Assembly (NCBI GenBank): GCA_018266555.1
Contig: JAFEAF010000003.1
Location: 53,114-117,113, forward strand
Direction: 5' to 3'
DNA from: Bacteroidota bacterium
Lineage (GTDB): Bacteria; Bacteroidota; Bacteroidia; Chitinophagales; Chitinophagaceae
Length of the DNA: 64,000 nucleotides
The position numbers and the translations under genes were made by a program. The notes beneath the pieces are model-generated. The model was not told the DNA's origin. It saw nothing but the letters and a program-made list of their open reading frames with translations, and did no database searches. Shown piece after piece: positions 27,113 to 36,752 of the stretch (the stretch's first letter is position 1; each line of letters starts with the position of its first letter).

Positions 27113-28174
27113 ATGCTTTCTGGTTTTTTTCTTAAATCATTCCGGATTTTATTACTTCCATTTGCATTGATCTATTGGCTCATCATTTTTATAAGAAATT
27201 GGATGTATGACAAACACATTCTAAGGGCTGCCTCGTTTGGACTACCCATTATAGGTGTGGGGAATCTTTCTGTTGGCGGCACCGGAAAATCACCGATGGT
27301 GGAATATCTTATAAAGGTTCTGAAAGATCATTTCAGAATAGCAACACTCAGCCGTGGTTATAAACGAAAAACGATAGGATATGCTTTGGCTGATGAACAT
27401 TCTACTGCACTGGAAATCGGCGATGAACCCATGCAGTTTCACTTAAAATTTCCCGATGTACCTGTAGCAGTCGGAGAAGAAAGGATAGCCGTTATTCCGC
27501 AGCTCTTACATGATAGGCCGGATTTACAGGTGATCATTCTCGACGATGCATTCCAGCACCGGTCTATTCAACCCGGGTTGAATATTTTACTCACGGACTA
27601 CAACAATTTATTTACCCGGGATTTTTATTTGCCAACCGGTGATCTGCGTGATCTGAAATCCGGTTATAAACGGGCGGATATTATTGTCGTTACAAAATGT
27701 AAACCGGATTTAGCTGTTGAGGAAAGAAATAATATTATCGGAGAAATCGGGCCAACGCCTGCGCAACAATTATTTTTTACTTCGATCAAATACGGTGATT
27801 TGTATCACATTGTTTCTAAAGAAAAGATTGATTTAAATGATAAAGATGTTTTGCTGATATCCGGTATTGCCAACCCCGCTTCTCTGAAAAAATTTCTGGA
27901 AATAAAAAGCAGGTATTATGAAACGATGCTGTACCCCGATCATCATATCTACACCATTGATGACTGGCAAGATATGCGCAAGCGGTTTGAAAAGATGGAA
28001 TCAAAAAACAAAATTATCATTTCTACTGAAAAAGATGCGGTGAGATTAATTAAATTCACTAATGAAATTGCAGGAATGCCTTTTTATATCCTGCCGGTAG
28101 ATCATCAATTTTTATTTGACGAAGGCAACCGGTTTAACAGGAAGATCATTAATTTCATCCAGAATTTTAAGTAA
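27113..28174 (+). CDS. lpxK: Tetraacyldisaccharide 4'-kinase
   Basis: LpxK phosphorylates the 4' position of the tetraacyldisaccharide to give lipid IVA in lipid A synthesis; it is attached to the inner membrane by an N-terminal helix (about 10-28). ATG 27113 is chosen over an upstream TTG; product 353 residues. The Walker A region is GNLSVGGTGKSPMVEYL, followed by TLSRGYKRK, IGDEPMQFHLKFP and LDDAFQHRSIQP, all conserved in the family. Its presence shows that the cell makes lipopolysaccharide. The stop is 13 bases before rnr. Confidence 0.94.
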   Translation: MLSGFFLKSFRILLLPFALIYWLIIFIRNWMYDKHILRAASFGLPIIGVGNLSVGGTGKSPMVEYLIKVLKDHFRIATLSRGYKRKTIGYALADEHSTALEIGDEPMQFHLKFPDVPVAVGEERIAVIPQLLHDRPDLQVIILDDAFQHRSIQPGLNILLTDYNNLFTRDFYLPTGDLRDLKSGYKRADIIVVTKCKPDLAVEERNNIIGEIGPTPAQQLFFTSIKYGDLYHIVSKEKIDLNDKDVLLISGIANPASLKKFLEIKSRYYETMLYPDHHIYTIDDWQDMRKRFEKMESKNKIIISTEKDAVRLIKFTNEIAGMPFYILPVDHQFLFDEGNRFNRKIINFIQNFK

Positions 28175-28187
28175 ACGAATACCAGCG

Positions 28188-30212
28188 ATGGGCAGAAAAA
28201 ACTCAAAGAAACAAAAGAAGAAACAACGATCCTCCTCCGAAAAATTAATCAAAGGAATCATTGAAATTACCCGTTCAGGGATGGGCTTTGTTACTGTAGA
28301 AAACCTGGGAGCCGATATCCTGATCAGGCCTTCAGAATTGAATACGGCATTGAATGGTGATACAGTGCGTGTACAACTAAAAAGCGGAAAAGGGCGACGA
28401 CTGCAGGGCATAGTTGTGTCTATACTAACAAGAAAACGATCTGAATTTATAGGCCATATTGAAATGAATAAGGGATTTGCTTTTTTCATTCCTGAAATGG
28501 ACAAACCTATGCCGGATGTTTTTATCCCATTGCCCAATATAAATAATGCAAAAGATAATGACAGGGTGGTCGTTCGCATTACTGATTGGGAAAAGGAGGG
28601 TAAAAGGCCGGTAGGTGAAGTCATTAACATTCTCGATGCTACAAACCCCAATGATGCGGCCATGAAAGAGATACTGTTGGAAAATGGTTTTCCGATTGAA
28701 TTTCCGGATGATGCTTTGGAAGTGGCAGCAAGAATTCCTGATGGTATTTCAAAGAATGACATGAAAAACAGGAAAGATCTCCGGATGGTACTTACATTCA
28801 CTATTGACCCCATGGATGCAAAAGATTTTGATGATGCGATCTCGATTACAAAATTGAAAAACGGTAATTATGAAATCGGTGTTCACATTGCTGATGTAAG
28901 CCATTTTGTACAATTTGATACTGCGTTGGACAAAGCGGCGTATTTAAAAGCAACTTCTGTTTATTTGCCTGATCGGGTAAATCCGATGTTGCCGGAACAT
29001 ATTTCCAATGAACTTTGTTCTTTGCGCCCCCACGAGGATAAACTCACTTTCTCTGCAAATTTTGAAATAACACCGAAGGCTGAAGTAAAGCAATACTGGC
29101 TAGGGAAAACAATTATTCATTCCGATCACCGGTTTACTTATGAAGAAGTGCAGGAAATAATTGAAACAAATGATGGGCTATACAACGAAGAAGTTTTTGC
29201 ACTTAATGACCTGGCGCAAAAAATGCGTAAACAGAGATTTGAGCATGGTGCTATAAACTTCTCATCACAGGAAGTGCGGTTTAAATTAGATGAAAAGGGG
29301 GATCCCGTTGGTATAATAATTAAAGAAAGCAAAGAAGCGCATCAGCTTGTAGAGGAATTCATGCTTTTGGCCAATCGTATCGTGGCAGAATTTCTTTCAA
29401 AAATTAAAGTGAATAACAAACCGGTTCCGATACCTTATCGAATACATGAGGAGCCTGACAAAGAAAAACTGATTCCATTTATTGCATTTGCCAATAAATT
29501 CGGATATGGTTTTGACACCACATCTCAGGAATCCATTGCGGCATCTTTCAATCAGATGTTGAAAAATGTTTATGGCAAACCGGAGCAGCATGTTCTGGAG
29601 CAATTAGGAATCCGCACTATGGCCAAAGCAAAATATTCTACGGAAAATGTAGGCCATTATGGCCTGGGCTTTGATTATTATTGTCACTTTACTTCACCAA
29701 TAAGACGATATCCTGATATTCAGGTACACCGGGTTTTGGAACAGGCACTGTATGGAAAAATTATCCCTGACAATAAGATGGAAGAAACCTGCAAGCATAC
29801 CAGCGAAAGGGAGCGGGCTGCGATGGAAGCAGAGAGGGCTGCCAATAAATACAAACAGGTGCAGTACATGAAAAATTTTATAGGAGATGAATTTGAAGGA
29901 GTCATCAGCGGCGTGGCTTCATTCGGTTTTTGGGTAGAAACCATTGAACATAAATGTGAGGGGTTGGTCAGTTTGAATAGCTTATTAGAATACGACGAAT
30001 TCAGGCATATAGAAGAGGATTATTGTTTGGCAGGTAAAAGAACAGGCCGTAAATTCCGGATGGGCGATAAAGTTTGGATAAAAGTGGTATCCGCTAATTT
30101 ATCGAGAAGGCAATTAGATTATGAATGGGTAATTGCTAGCGGGTTGAAAGTTAGCAAATCCGGTAAGCCGGGGAAGCAGCCTGATAAAGAAAAATTGAAA
30201 AGTAAAAAATAA
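28188..30212 (+). CDS. rnr: Ribonuclease R (RNase II/R family exoribonuclease)
   Basis: 3'-to-5' processive exoribonuclease that degrades structured RNA. The start at ATG 28188 gives a 674-residue protein beginning MGRKNSKKQKKKQRSSSEK, a basic leader. Cold-shock domains occupy about 25-180, the RNB catalytic domain starts at about 200 with TIDPMDAKDFDDAISI supplying the metal-binding aspartates, and RYPDIQVHRVL lies near its end. The C-terminal S1 domain (about 575-655) includes GEFEGVISGVASFGFWVE-like sequence, and the tail is Lys-rich. The gene lies between lpxK and a polyprenyl synthase gene in one co-directional run. Confidence 0.94.
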   Translation: MGRKNSKKQKKKQRSSSEKLIKGIIEITRSGMGFVTVENLGADILIRPSELNTALNGDTVRVQLKSGKGRRLQGIVVSILTRKRSEFIGHIEMNKGFAFFIPEMDKPMPDVFIPLPNINNAKDNDRVVVRITDWEKEGKRPVGEVINILDATNPNDAAMKEILLENGFPIEFPDDALEVAARIPDGISKNDMKNRKDLRMVLTFTIDPMDAKDFDDAISITKLKNGNYEIGVHIADVSHFVQFDTALDKAAYLKATSVYLPDRVNPMLPEHISNELCSLRPHEDKLTFSANFEITPKAEVKQYWLGKTIIHSDHRFTYEEVQEIIETNDGLYNEEVFALNDLAQKMRKQRFEHGAINFSSQEVRFKLDEKGDPVGIIIKESKEAHQLVEEFMLLANRIVAEFLSKIKVNNKPVPIPYRIHEEPDKEKLIPFIAFANKFGYGFDTTSQESIAASFNQMLKNVYGKPEQHVLEQLGIRTMAKAKYSTENVGHYGLGFDYYCHFTSPIRRYPDIQVHRVLEQALYGKIIPDNKMEETCKHTSERERAAMEAERAANKYKQVQYMKNFIGDEFEGVISGVASFGFWVETIEHKCEGLVSLNSLLEYDEFRHIEEDYCLAGKRTGRKFRMGDKVWIKVVSANLSRRQLDYEWVIASGLKVSKSGKPGKQPDKEKLKSKK

Positions 30213-30230
30213 TTCAGCTTATTTTACTGT

Positions 30231-31196
30231 ATGCAAAGTTTTGAATTACTGTCGCAGAAATTTATACTGCAATTTGATAAAGCACACTTCCCTCCACAGC
30301 CGGTATCCTTATATGGGCCAAATGAATATTTTTTGAAAATGGGCGGAAAACGGATTCGTCCCGTGTTATGCCTGATGGGCAATGAGTTAGTAAATGAAAT
30401 TAATCCTGATGCATGGCATGTGGCAAATGCTATTGAGTTGTTTCACAATTTTACTCTGATACATGATGACATTATGGATAAAGCTCCATTGCGCCGTGGC
30501 AATGAAACCTTACATGCAAAATATGGAGAAAGTACAGCCATTCTTGCTGGCGATGTCATGTTAGTAGCTGCATATGACTATTTAAATAAAATAGATTCAT
30601 TGTATCTGCATCAGATTCTTCATTTGTTTAATCACACGGCAAAAGAAGTATGTGAAGGACAGCAAACCGATATGGATTTTGAGAAAAAAGAAAATGTAAG
30701 TTTTGGAGAATACATGCACATGATAGGGCAAAAGACTTCGGTGTTACTGGCTGCTAGTCTTAAGATGGGGACTATCCTGGGCGGAGCCGGAGAACGAAAT
30801 CAGAATCTTTTATTCGAGTTCGGAAAAAAATTAGGATTAGCTTTCCAGGTGCAGGATGATTATCTTGATGCCTTTGGTGATCCCGGTAAATTCGGGAAAC
30901 AAGTTGGAGGAGATATTTTAGCCAATAAAAAAACATTTTTACTCATACATGCTCTTGAAGTAGCTTCGGCTTCAGAGAAAAAAGAATTGCTTACTCTTTT
31001 AAAGACAAATCCCGCAAATAAAGTTGAAAAAGTATTACAGGTATTCAGGGATTGTAAAGTTGATGTATGGGCGTTGCAACTGAAAAATAAATTTTTGGAA
31101 GAAGCATTAACTGACCTTGAGGATATTGCTGTGATTTCAAAAAGAAAAGAGCCACTTACAGAGTTGGCTCATTTTCTTATTTCAAGAGAATTTTAA
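30231..31196 (+). CDS. Trans-polyprenyl diphosphate synthase
   Basis: Adds isopentenyl units to an allylic diphosphate; in Bacteroidota such enzymes make the side chain of menaquinone or other linear isoprenoids. The 321-residue sequence has the family features KMGGKRIRPVLCLM, the first Asp-rich motif LIHDDIMDKAPLRRG, the second Asp-rich motif FQVQDDYLDAFGD and KTFLLIHAL. Chain length depends on residues before the first motif (NAIELFHNFT), which here contains bulky Phe and His and may favour a shorter product; this is inference. It ends the run that begins with DUF3822. Confidence 0.9.
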   Translation: MQSFELLSQKFILQFDKAHFPPQPVSLYGPNEYFLKMGGKRIRPVLCLMGNELVNEINPDAWHVANAIELFHNFTLIHDDIMDKAPLRRGNETLHAKYGESTAILAGDVMLVAAYDYLNKIDSLYLHQILHLFNHTAKEVCEGQQTDMDFEKKENVSFGEYMHMIGQKTSVLLAASLKMGTILGGAGERNQNLLFEFGKKLGLAFQVQDDYLDAFGDPGKFGKQVGGDILANKKTFLLIHALEVASASEKKELLTLLKTNPANKVEKVLQVFRDCKVDVWALQLKNKFLEEALTDLEDIAVISKRKEPLTELAHFLISREF

Positions 31197-31218
31197 AAGC
31201 TATTACTAAAATTGCAGA

Positions 31219-31596
31219 TTACCTGTAAAAAACAGAATAATCTGAAAAGCCATTTATAAAACAGCTAATAATAATTAGTACATCTATCAGCAGGCTGAAG
31301 AAAAATATCGGGATGGTCACTTTTGTGGGTAATGCAGCCAAATAACTCACCACAGATGCTGACATAGCGCCGATGGCAAAAGGCCAGAAAATAAAATGGT
31401 TCCCGGAATATACAATTGCCAATATTGTAATAATAGTTATAACACATCCATGTCCTAATATTGAAATGGCGGTCCACATGATACGGTTTTCTTCCTGCCC
31501 GGCAGACCAATTGATAAACTTTTTCCAATTGGTTTTAAGATTATGATAAGTCTCTCCAAAAGAATGAGTATTCAGATGTTTAATTGTTGTTTCCAT
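31219..31596 (-). CDS. Small membrane protein of unknown function
   Basis: A 125-residue protein with an N-terminal cytosolic part (METTIKHLNTHSFGETYHNLK) and three hydrophobic segments: AISILGHGCVITIITILAIV, the stretch around FWPFAIGAMSASVVSYLAAL, and TIPIFFFSLLIDVLIIISCF. The start at ATG 31596 is preferred over an upstream start. No family recognised; it resembles small conserved inner-membrane proteins of Bacteroidota. It is convergent with the polyprenyl synthase gene (22 bases apart) and divergent from the amino-acid permease. Confidence 0.6.
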   Translation of the reverse strand: METTIKHLNTHSFGETYHNLKTNWKKFINWSAGQEENRIMWTAISILGHGCVITIITILAIVYSGNHFIFWPFAIGAMSASVVSYLAALPTKVTIPIFFFSLLIDVLIIISCFINGFSDYSVFYR

Positions 31597-31757
31597 ATTA
31601 CATATTTTAGAATACAAAATTACTTTTTGATTTATGGCCATTTAGAGAATTTACATATTCAAAACTTATTTTAACAACAATCCATTAAACAAAAAAATAA
31701 GGCGTATCGGTCATAAATCAATCTTTTTCTCTATTTTGACAATTAAAATCAATTGTA

Positions 31758-33473
31758 ATGGCAAATCAGCTATTCAGAAAAAAATCTATTACAACAATTT
31801 TACATGAAGCAGAGACAGGACTTAGTGATGCGGAAGGGCATGCCAGCGGGCTTAAAAGAGTTTTAGGGGTTAAAGACCTGACGTTTTTTGGAATAGCTGC
31901 AGTAATTGGGACTGGAGTGTTTACTGCAATAGGGGCTGCAAGCTTTCATGGAGGGCCAGCCGTAATATTTCTATTCATTTTTACAGCCATTGCCTGTGGA
32001 TTCGCTGCTTATTGTTATGCTGAATTTGCCTCCACTGTTCCTGTTTCCGGCAGCGCTTACACTTATTCTTATGTGGCATTTGGTGAATTGTTTGCATGGA
32101 TCATAGGCTGGGATTTATTGATGGAATATGCTATTGGAAATATTGCCGTAGCAGTTTCATGGAGCCAGTATTTTATCCGGGTTCTTGAAGGTTTTAATAT
32201 TCATATACCTTCCTGGTTAGCGATGGATTCCGTAACGGCTCATCATGGATATAATGATGCTGTTGCTGCACTTTCAGGGGGAGCTGATATCTCAAGTCTT
32301 GACAAAGGTCTTCAATATGCTTATAATGCGTGGGAACATGCGCCCATGCTCGGAAGTTTCAGGATTATTATGAATATTCCGGCTTTGCTTATTGTTATTT
32401 TGATTACATACATAGTCTATGTTGGTATCAGGGAATCAAAGAAGGCAAATAATATTATGGTAATGATAAAACTGGCAGTAATACTTTTGGTAATTATTGC
32501 CGGTGCCTTTTGGATCAAACCGGATAACTGGAGCAATTTTATGCCTAATGGATTTAGTGGTGTAATGAGTGGTGTCTCGGCTGTGTTCTTTGCATATATC
32601 GGGTTTGATGCCATATCCACTACGGCAGAAGAATGCAGAAATCCACAAAGGGATCTTCCAAGGGCCATGTTCAATACATTATTTATTTGTACCGCTCTTT
32701 ACATTTTAATTGTTCTCGTCATCACGGGGATGAGTCATTACACTAAATTAAATGTTGCCGATCCCCTTGCTTTTGTTTTTAAAGATCAGAATACAAAATT
32801 GAGCAATGCTATTTCAGGAATTATTTCCGTCAGCGCAATTATTGTTATTGCTTCGGTATTGCTTATTTACCAGTTAGGCCAGCCCCGGATATGGATGAGT
32901 ATGAGCCGGGATGGTTTATTGCCCAAAATATTTTCGAGGATTCATCCAAAATATAAAACGCCGTCATTTTCCACCATACTTACCGGATTGGTGGTAGGCG
33001 TTCCGGCATTGTTTTTAAATCTCGATATTGTTATTTCCTTGACAAGCATCGGTACACTCTTCGCATTTGTTTTGGTATGTGGTGGGGTACTGATGTTGAA
33101 GCAACAACCGGACAGGCTTTTGGGTAAATTCAAAGTGCCCTATATCAATGGGCAATTTATTGTGCCGGCTATTTTAATTATCACTGTTGTACTAATCGTT
33201 GTTTATGCTCCCGAACATTTTAAAAGTTGTTTGACAAAAGAAGGATTTCCTATGGCTGCATTTTGGATTGTCGCCACCCTTTTTACTATATATACATTTC
33301 TAAAAAAATTCTCCCTGATACCTGTGCTGGGCCTACTCAGTTGTTTTTACCTGATGGCACAGGAAAGCCATACTAACTGGATGCGATTCGGTATCTGGTT
33401 AGTGGTAGGTTTGATCTTATACTTCAGTTATGGAAGATGGAATAGTAAACTATCTAAAAAAACAGCAGAATAA
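31758..33473 (+). CDS. APC superfamily amino-acid permease (cationic amino-acid transporter type)
   Basis: Inner-membrane transporter of 571 residues in the YhdG/CAT group. Twelve to fourteen hydrophobic helices are visible. Characteristic segments are TFFGIAAVIGTGVFTAIG (helix 1 with the unwound substrate-binding region), AYCYAEFASTVPVSGSAYTYSYVAFGELFAWIIGWDL split across helices 2 and 3, and GVSAVFFAYIGFDAISTTAEECRNPQRDLPRA in the middle, all typical of this group. The substrate is likely a cationic amino acid, by family. Single gene with an AT-rich upstream spacer. Confidence 0.9.
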   Translation: MANQLFRKKSITTILHEAETGLSDAEGHASGLKRVLGVKDLTFFGIAAVIGTGVFTAIGAASFHGGPAVIFLFIFTAIACGFAAYCYAEFASTVPVSGSAYTYSYVAFGELFAWIIGWDLLMEYAIGNIAVAVSWSQYFIRVLEGFNIHIPSWLAMDSVTAHHGYNDAVAALSGGADISSLDKGLQYAYNAWEHAPMLGSFRIIMNIPALLIVILITYIVYVGIRESKKANNIMVMIKLAVILLVIIAGAFWIKPDNWSNFMPNGFSGVMSGVSAVFFAYIGFDAISTTAEECRNPQRDLPRAMFNTLFICTALYILIVLVITGMSHYTKLNVADPLAFVFKDQNTKLSNAISGIISVSAIIVIASVLLIYQLGQPRIWMSMSRDGLLPKIFSRIHPKYKTPSFSTILTGLVVGVPALFLNLDIVISLTSIGTLFAFVLVCGGVLMLKQQPDRLLGKFKVPYINGQFIVPAILIITVVLIVVYAPEHFKSCLTKEGFPMAAFWIVATLFTIYTFLKKFSLIPVLGLLSCFYLMAQESHTNWMRFGIWLVVGLILYFSYGRWNSKLSKKTAE

Positions 33474-33764
33474 AGTATTTGCGGATCAGGGTTTAGAGTT
33501 TAATAAATAAATACTATTCTCAGGATGGATTTAAACCCATAATGTCCTGTTTTTTTGGGTATTGATAAAATATGATCTGCTCGAAATATGATTGAGGGAA
33601 AAATATTATATTTACGACTCCTTCCGGAAATATCCAATCTTTTTGAGCAGCCATTTATGTGTCCAGCGATTTTATAAACGTTGACCAATATGAATAGCTG
33701 AGAGCACTTACCTTTTCGATATCTCCTATTGAATACCACATTTTATAAAATTAAATAGCTGCAA

Positions 33765-36509
33765 ATGAAAAAGTTGATTTTATTTTTATGGGGGATGACT
33801 GTGTTTTCCTGTTCTGCAATTTATTCACAAACACTTCCTGCTGGTTTTCAGATGACGGATATTGGTTCAGGGTGGACCCAACCTGCCGGAGCATTATTTT
33901 CTCCTGACGGTCAAAAACTATTTGTATGGGAGAAAGCAGGCAAAGTCTTTATATGCAATCGTGATGGAGGAGGCAACTATATCAAGCAAAGCACACCAGT
34001 AATTGACATTTCAGATGAAGTTGGAAATTGGAGAGATCATGGGTTACTTGGATTTACAATTGATCCCCAATTTTCTACTAATGGTTACATATATCTGCTA
34101 TACGTGGTGGATAGATATTATTTATTTAATTATGGAAAACAAGGGTACAATCCTGCCACTGATAATTACTATTCTGCTACTATAGGCCGAGTCACCCGTT
34201 TCCAGGCTTCAGTAAGCAATGGCAATCTTATAGCAAATCCTGCAAGCAGGTTAATCCTTATAGGCGAAAGTCCATCAACTGGTATCCCTCAGCTTTATGA
34301 ATCACATGGTGTAGGGTCTCTTGCTTTTGCAGATGATGGTACTTTGATAGTATCCACAGGTGATGCGGCAAGTTATAGCAGTAATGATGGCGGAAGTGCC
34401 AGTGAAACTTATTATGCACAGGCCTTGACTGATGGGATTATAAGGCCTGAAGAAAATGTTGGTGCCTTTCGCTCACAAATGCTGAATTCACTCGATGGCA
34501 AATTGCTTAGAATAAACCCTGCAAACGGAGATGGTTTACCGAGCAATCCCTTTTATGATCCCTCTGCACCACGATCAGCAAAGTCAAGAGTGTATGCATT
34601 AGGATTCAGAAATCCGTACAGGTTTTCAATAAAACCCGGAACAGGTTCCACAAATCCGGCTGCAGGTGATATTGGTGAAATTTTTGTTGGCGATGTCGGC
34701 TATAATACCTGGGAAGAGCTCAATATCGTTGAAGAAGCAGGTTCCAATTGCGGATGGCCACTGTACGAAGGGCTCACTACACAAACCGGGTATTACAACC
34801 TGAATACGGTAAACCTGGATGAGCCGAATCCACTTTATAATGGAACCTCCTGCACCCAGCAATATTTTAAATTTAAAGATCTGCTAAAACAAGCAACTGC
34901 AGATGATATCAAAACTGTGTTCAACCCATGTGATAACTCTCAAGCTATTGGTGCCAATAACCGATATTTCCATCACCGACCTTCTTTAGACTGGAAACAT
35001 GGGGCTGATATAGCAAGAGTGGGGATTTTCAATGGCAATAATGCAGATGTTGCCACAATCGGAACTCCCCAATCAAATGTTACAGGGACTCCTTTCCGAG
35101 GTAATTGTTCTGTAGGAGGCTTTTGGTACACGGGAACACAATTTCCGGTAAATTACCGGAATACATTTTTCCAGGCAGATTATGGCGGAAAATGGATAAA
35201 AAGCGTAGGCGTTAAAAATACTGATGAAGTGGTAAGTGTACAAAATTTCGGCAGTGGATTTATAGCTTTAGCATCTTTAATTCAAAATCCACTGGATGGC
35301 TCAATGGTTTATGTTGATATTGGTGTTAATAAAGTAAGGACTATTAAGTATGGCGGGAATCAATTACCCGTGGTTATCATGTCATCGGATAAGAAGTATG
35401 GCCCGTCTGTATTAAATGTTTCTTTCACAGGAAATACTTCTTATGATCCAGATGGTAATATTGCCGGGTACTTGTGGGATTTTGGTGATGGAAGTACAAG
35501 CACAAATGCTAATCCGGTTCATAACTTTACAGCTCCAGCAAATACGCCTAAAAAGTTTGTTGTTAAACTTACCATTACAGATAACTCAGGCGGAAAGTCA
35601 ACAGACAGCCTGATCGTTTCAGTAAACAATACACCTCCAATAGTTAACATTACTAGCCCGATTAAAAATTCATTTTACACAATTGGTCCAGATACTGCAT
35701 ATGCATGTACTGCTGATGTATCAGATTTTGAACAAGGCCCGAGCCAGTTATTTTATGAATGGCAGACTTTTTTAATTCATAATAATCATAATCATCCCGG
35801 CCCGGTTGATAATAATACAACAACTTCTACCATGATTTCCAGGATTGGCTGCAATGGTGATACCTATTCATGGAAAATAAAATTGACTGTTACAGATGCT
35901 GCAGGATTGTCAGCTTCTGATTCATCACAGATATTCCCGGACTGTTCATCACAAGCACCACTTCCTCTCTTCCTCACAGCTTTCAGTGTTTCACAACAGG
36001 GTAATACTAACATGGTAAAGTGGAGCACGGAACAGGAAAAAAATGTCAGTTATTTTGAAGTGGAAAGAAGTGCTGATGGAATTATATACTTACCCATTGA
36101 CAGGCAACAGGCAAGAAATCAGGCTTCCGGAAATTATTATAGTTATTCAGATAATGGATATCCTTCCGGAACAATTTATTACCGCCTAAAAATGGTTGAT
36201 GCCGATCTCAAAATCAGTTATTCAATTGTAGTGAAAGTTTCTTCAAGTATAATAACTAAAGGGATAATAATTTCGCCTAACCCGGGGCATGATCATTTTA
36301 CCATTGCCTTTGTATCACAGATTGATTCGCCTGTTACAATCCGGGTTACAGATGTTTATGGAAGATTGGTACGTAATATAATCAGCCAGGCAAACTCCGG
36401 CCAGAATATTTTTTATGTGAATGGACTTGAAAAGGATCCATCAGGACTTTATATAATTTCATTGAGACAGGGAAGTAAAACACAACAGGCCAAATTTATA
36501 AAACAGTAA
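33765..36509 (+). CDS. Secreted PQQ-dependent sugar-dehydrogenase-like protein with PKD domain and T9SS sorting domain
   Basis: A 914-residue exported protein. After a signal peptide (about 1-21) comes a six-bladed propeller related to glucose/sorbosone dehydrogenases (about 25-530), with segments GLLGFTIDPQFSTNGYIYLLYV, DGTLIVSTGDAAS, LDGKLLRINPANGDG and VYALGFRNPYRFSIKPGTG that are typical of the family. A PKD domain follows (about 545-625: GDGSTSTNANPVHNFTAP), then an Ig-like module and a C-terminal type IX sorting domain (about 830-914: ISPNPGHDHFTIAF, ending QQAKFIKQ). It is therefore probably cell-surface or secreted. Cofactor and substrate are not proven. A terminator follows. Confidence 0.9.
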   Translation: MKKLILFLWGMTVFSCSAIYSQTLPAGFQMTDIGSGWTQPAGALFSPDGQKLFVWEKAGKVFICNRDGGGNYIKQSTPVIDISDEVGNWRDHGLLGFTIDPQFSTNGYIYLLYVVDRYYLFNYGKQGYNPATDNYYSATIGRVTRFQASVSNGNLIANPASRLILIGESPSTGIPQLYESHGVGSLAFADDGTLIVSTGDAASYSSNDGGSASETYYAQALTDGIIRPEENVGAFRSQMLNSLDGKLLRINPANGDGLPSNPFYDPSAPRSAKSRVYALGFRNPYRFSIKPGTGSTNPAAGDIGEIFVGDVGYNTWEELNIVEEAGSNCGWPLYEGLTTQTGYYNLNTVNLDEPNPLYNGTSCTQQYFKFKDLLKQATADDIKTVFNPCDNSQAIGANNRYFHHRPSLDWKHGADIARVGIFNGNNADVATIGTPQSNVTGTPFRGNCSVGGFWYTGTQFPVNYRNTFFQADYGGKWIKSVGVKNTDEVVSVQNFGSGFIALASLIQNPLDGSMVYVDIGVNKVRTIKYGGNQLPVVIMSSDKKYGPSVLNVSFTGNTSYDPDGNIAGYLWDFGDGSTSTNANPVHNFTAPANTPKKFVVKLTITDNSGGKSTDSLIVSVNNTPPIVNITSPIKNSFYTIGPDTAYACTADVSDFEQGPSQLFYEWQTFLIHNNHNHPGPVDNNTTTSTMISRIGCNGDTYSWKIKLTVTDAAGLSASDSSQIFPDCSSQAPLPLFLTAFSVSQQGNTNMVKWSTEQEKNVSYFEVERSADGIIYLPIDRQQARNQASGNYYSYSDNGYPSGTIYYRLKMVDADLKISYSIVVKVSSSIITKGIIISPNPGHDHFTIAFVSQIDSPVTIRVTDVYGRLVRNIISQANSGQNIFYVNGLEKDPSGLYIISLRQGSKTQQAKFIKQ

Positions 36510-36542
36510 GGATATATATTTAAATAAGGATACTTTCATACA

Positions 36543-36582
36543 ATGTCGTTGTTTGGTGATTATCAAACAGCGGCATTTTTTT
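36543..36582 (+). terminator. Terminator after the sugar-dehydrogenase-like gene
   Basis: A 13 bp stem with two GU pairs (36543-36555 with 36564-36576) and an 8-base loop is followed by a run of seven T. Confidence 0.85.
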
Positions 36583-36752
36583 AAATACATTTATCAAGGC
36601 CATAGTATGGTTTGGAAATTAGGTTTGAAAAGCCCTGGGCGATAATAAAGAATATATAAATGATTAAGATTGCTGATATGCTGGTACAGGGGCATCTCAG
36701 GTTTTAGAATGAAAAAAACAGTTCTGTAATTTTGTCAAGCTAGTAACGAATT

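Noticed and set aside
33500..33739. 79-codon minus-strand frame in the spacer before the sugar-dehydrogenase-like gene
   Set aside because: No signal peptide or domain, atypical composition (Tyr/Arg/Ile-rich), and it covers the region where the downstream promoter should be.
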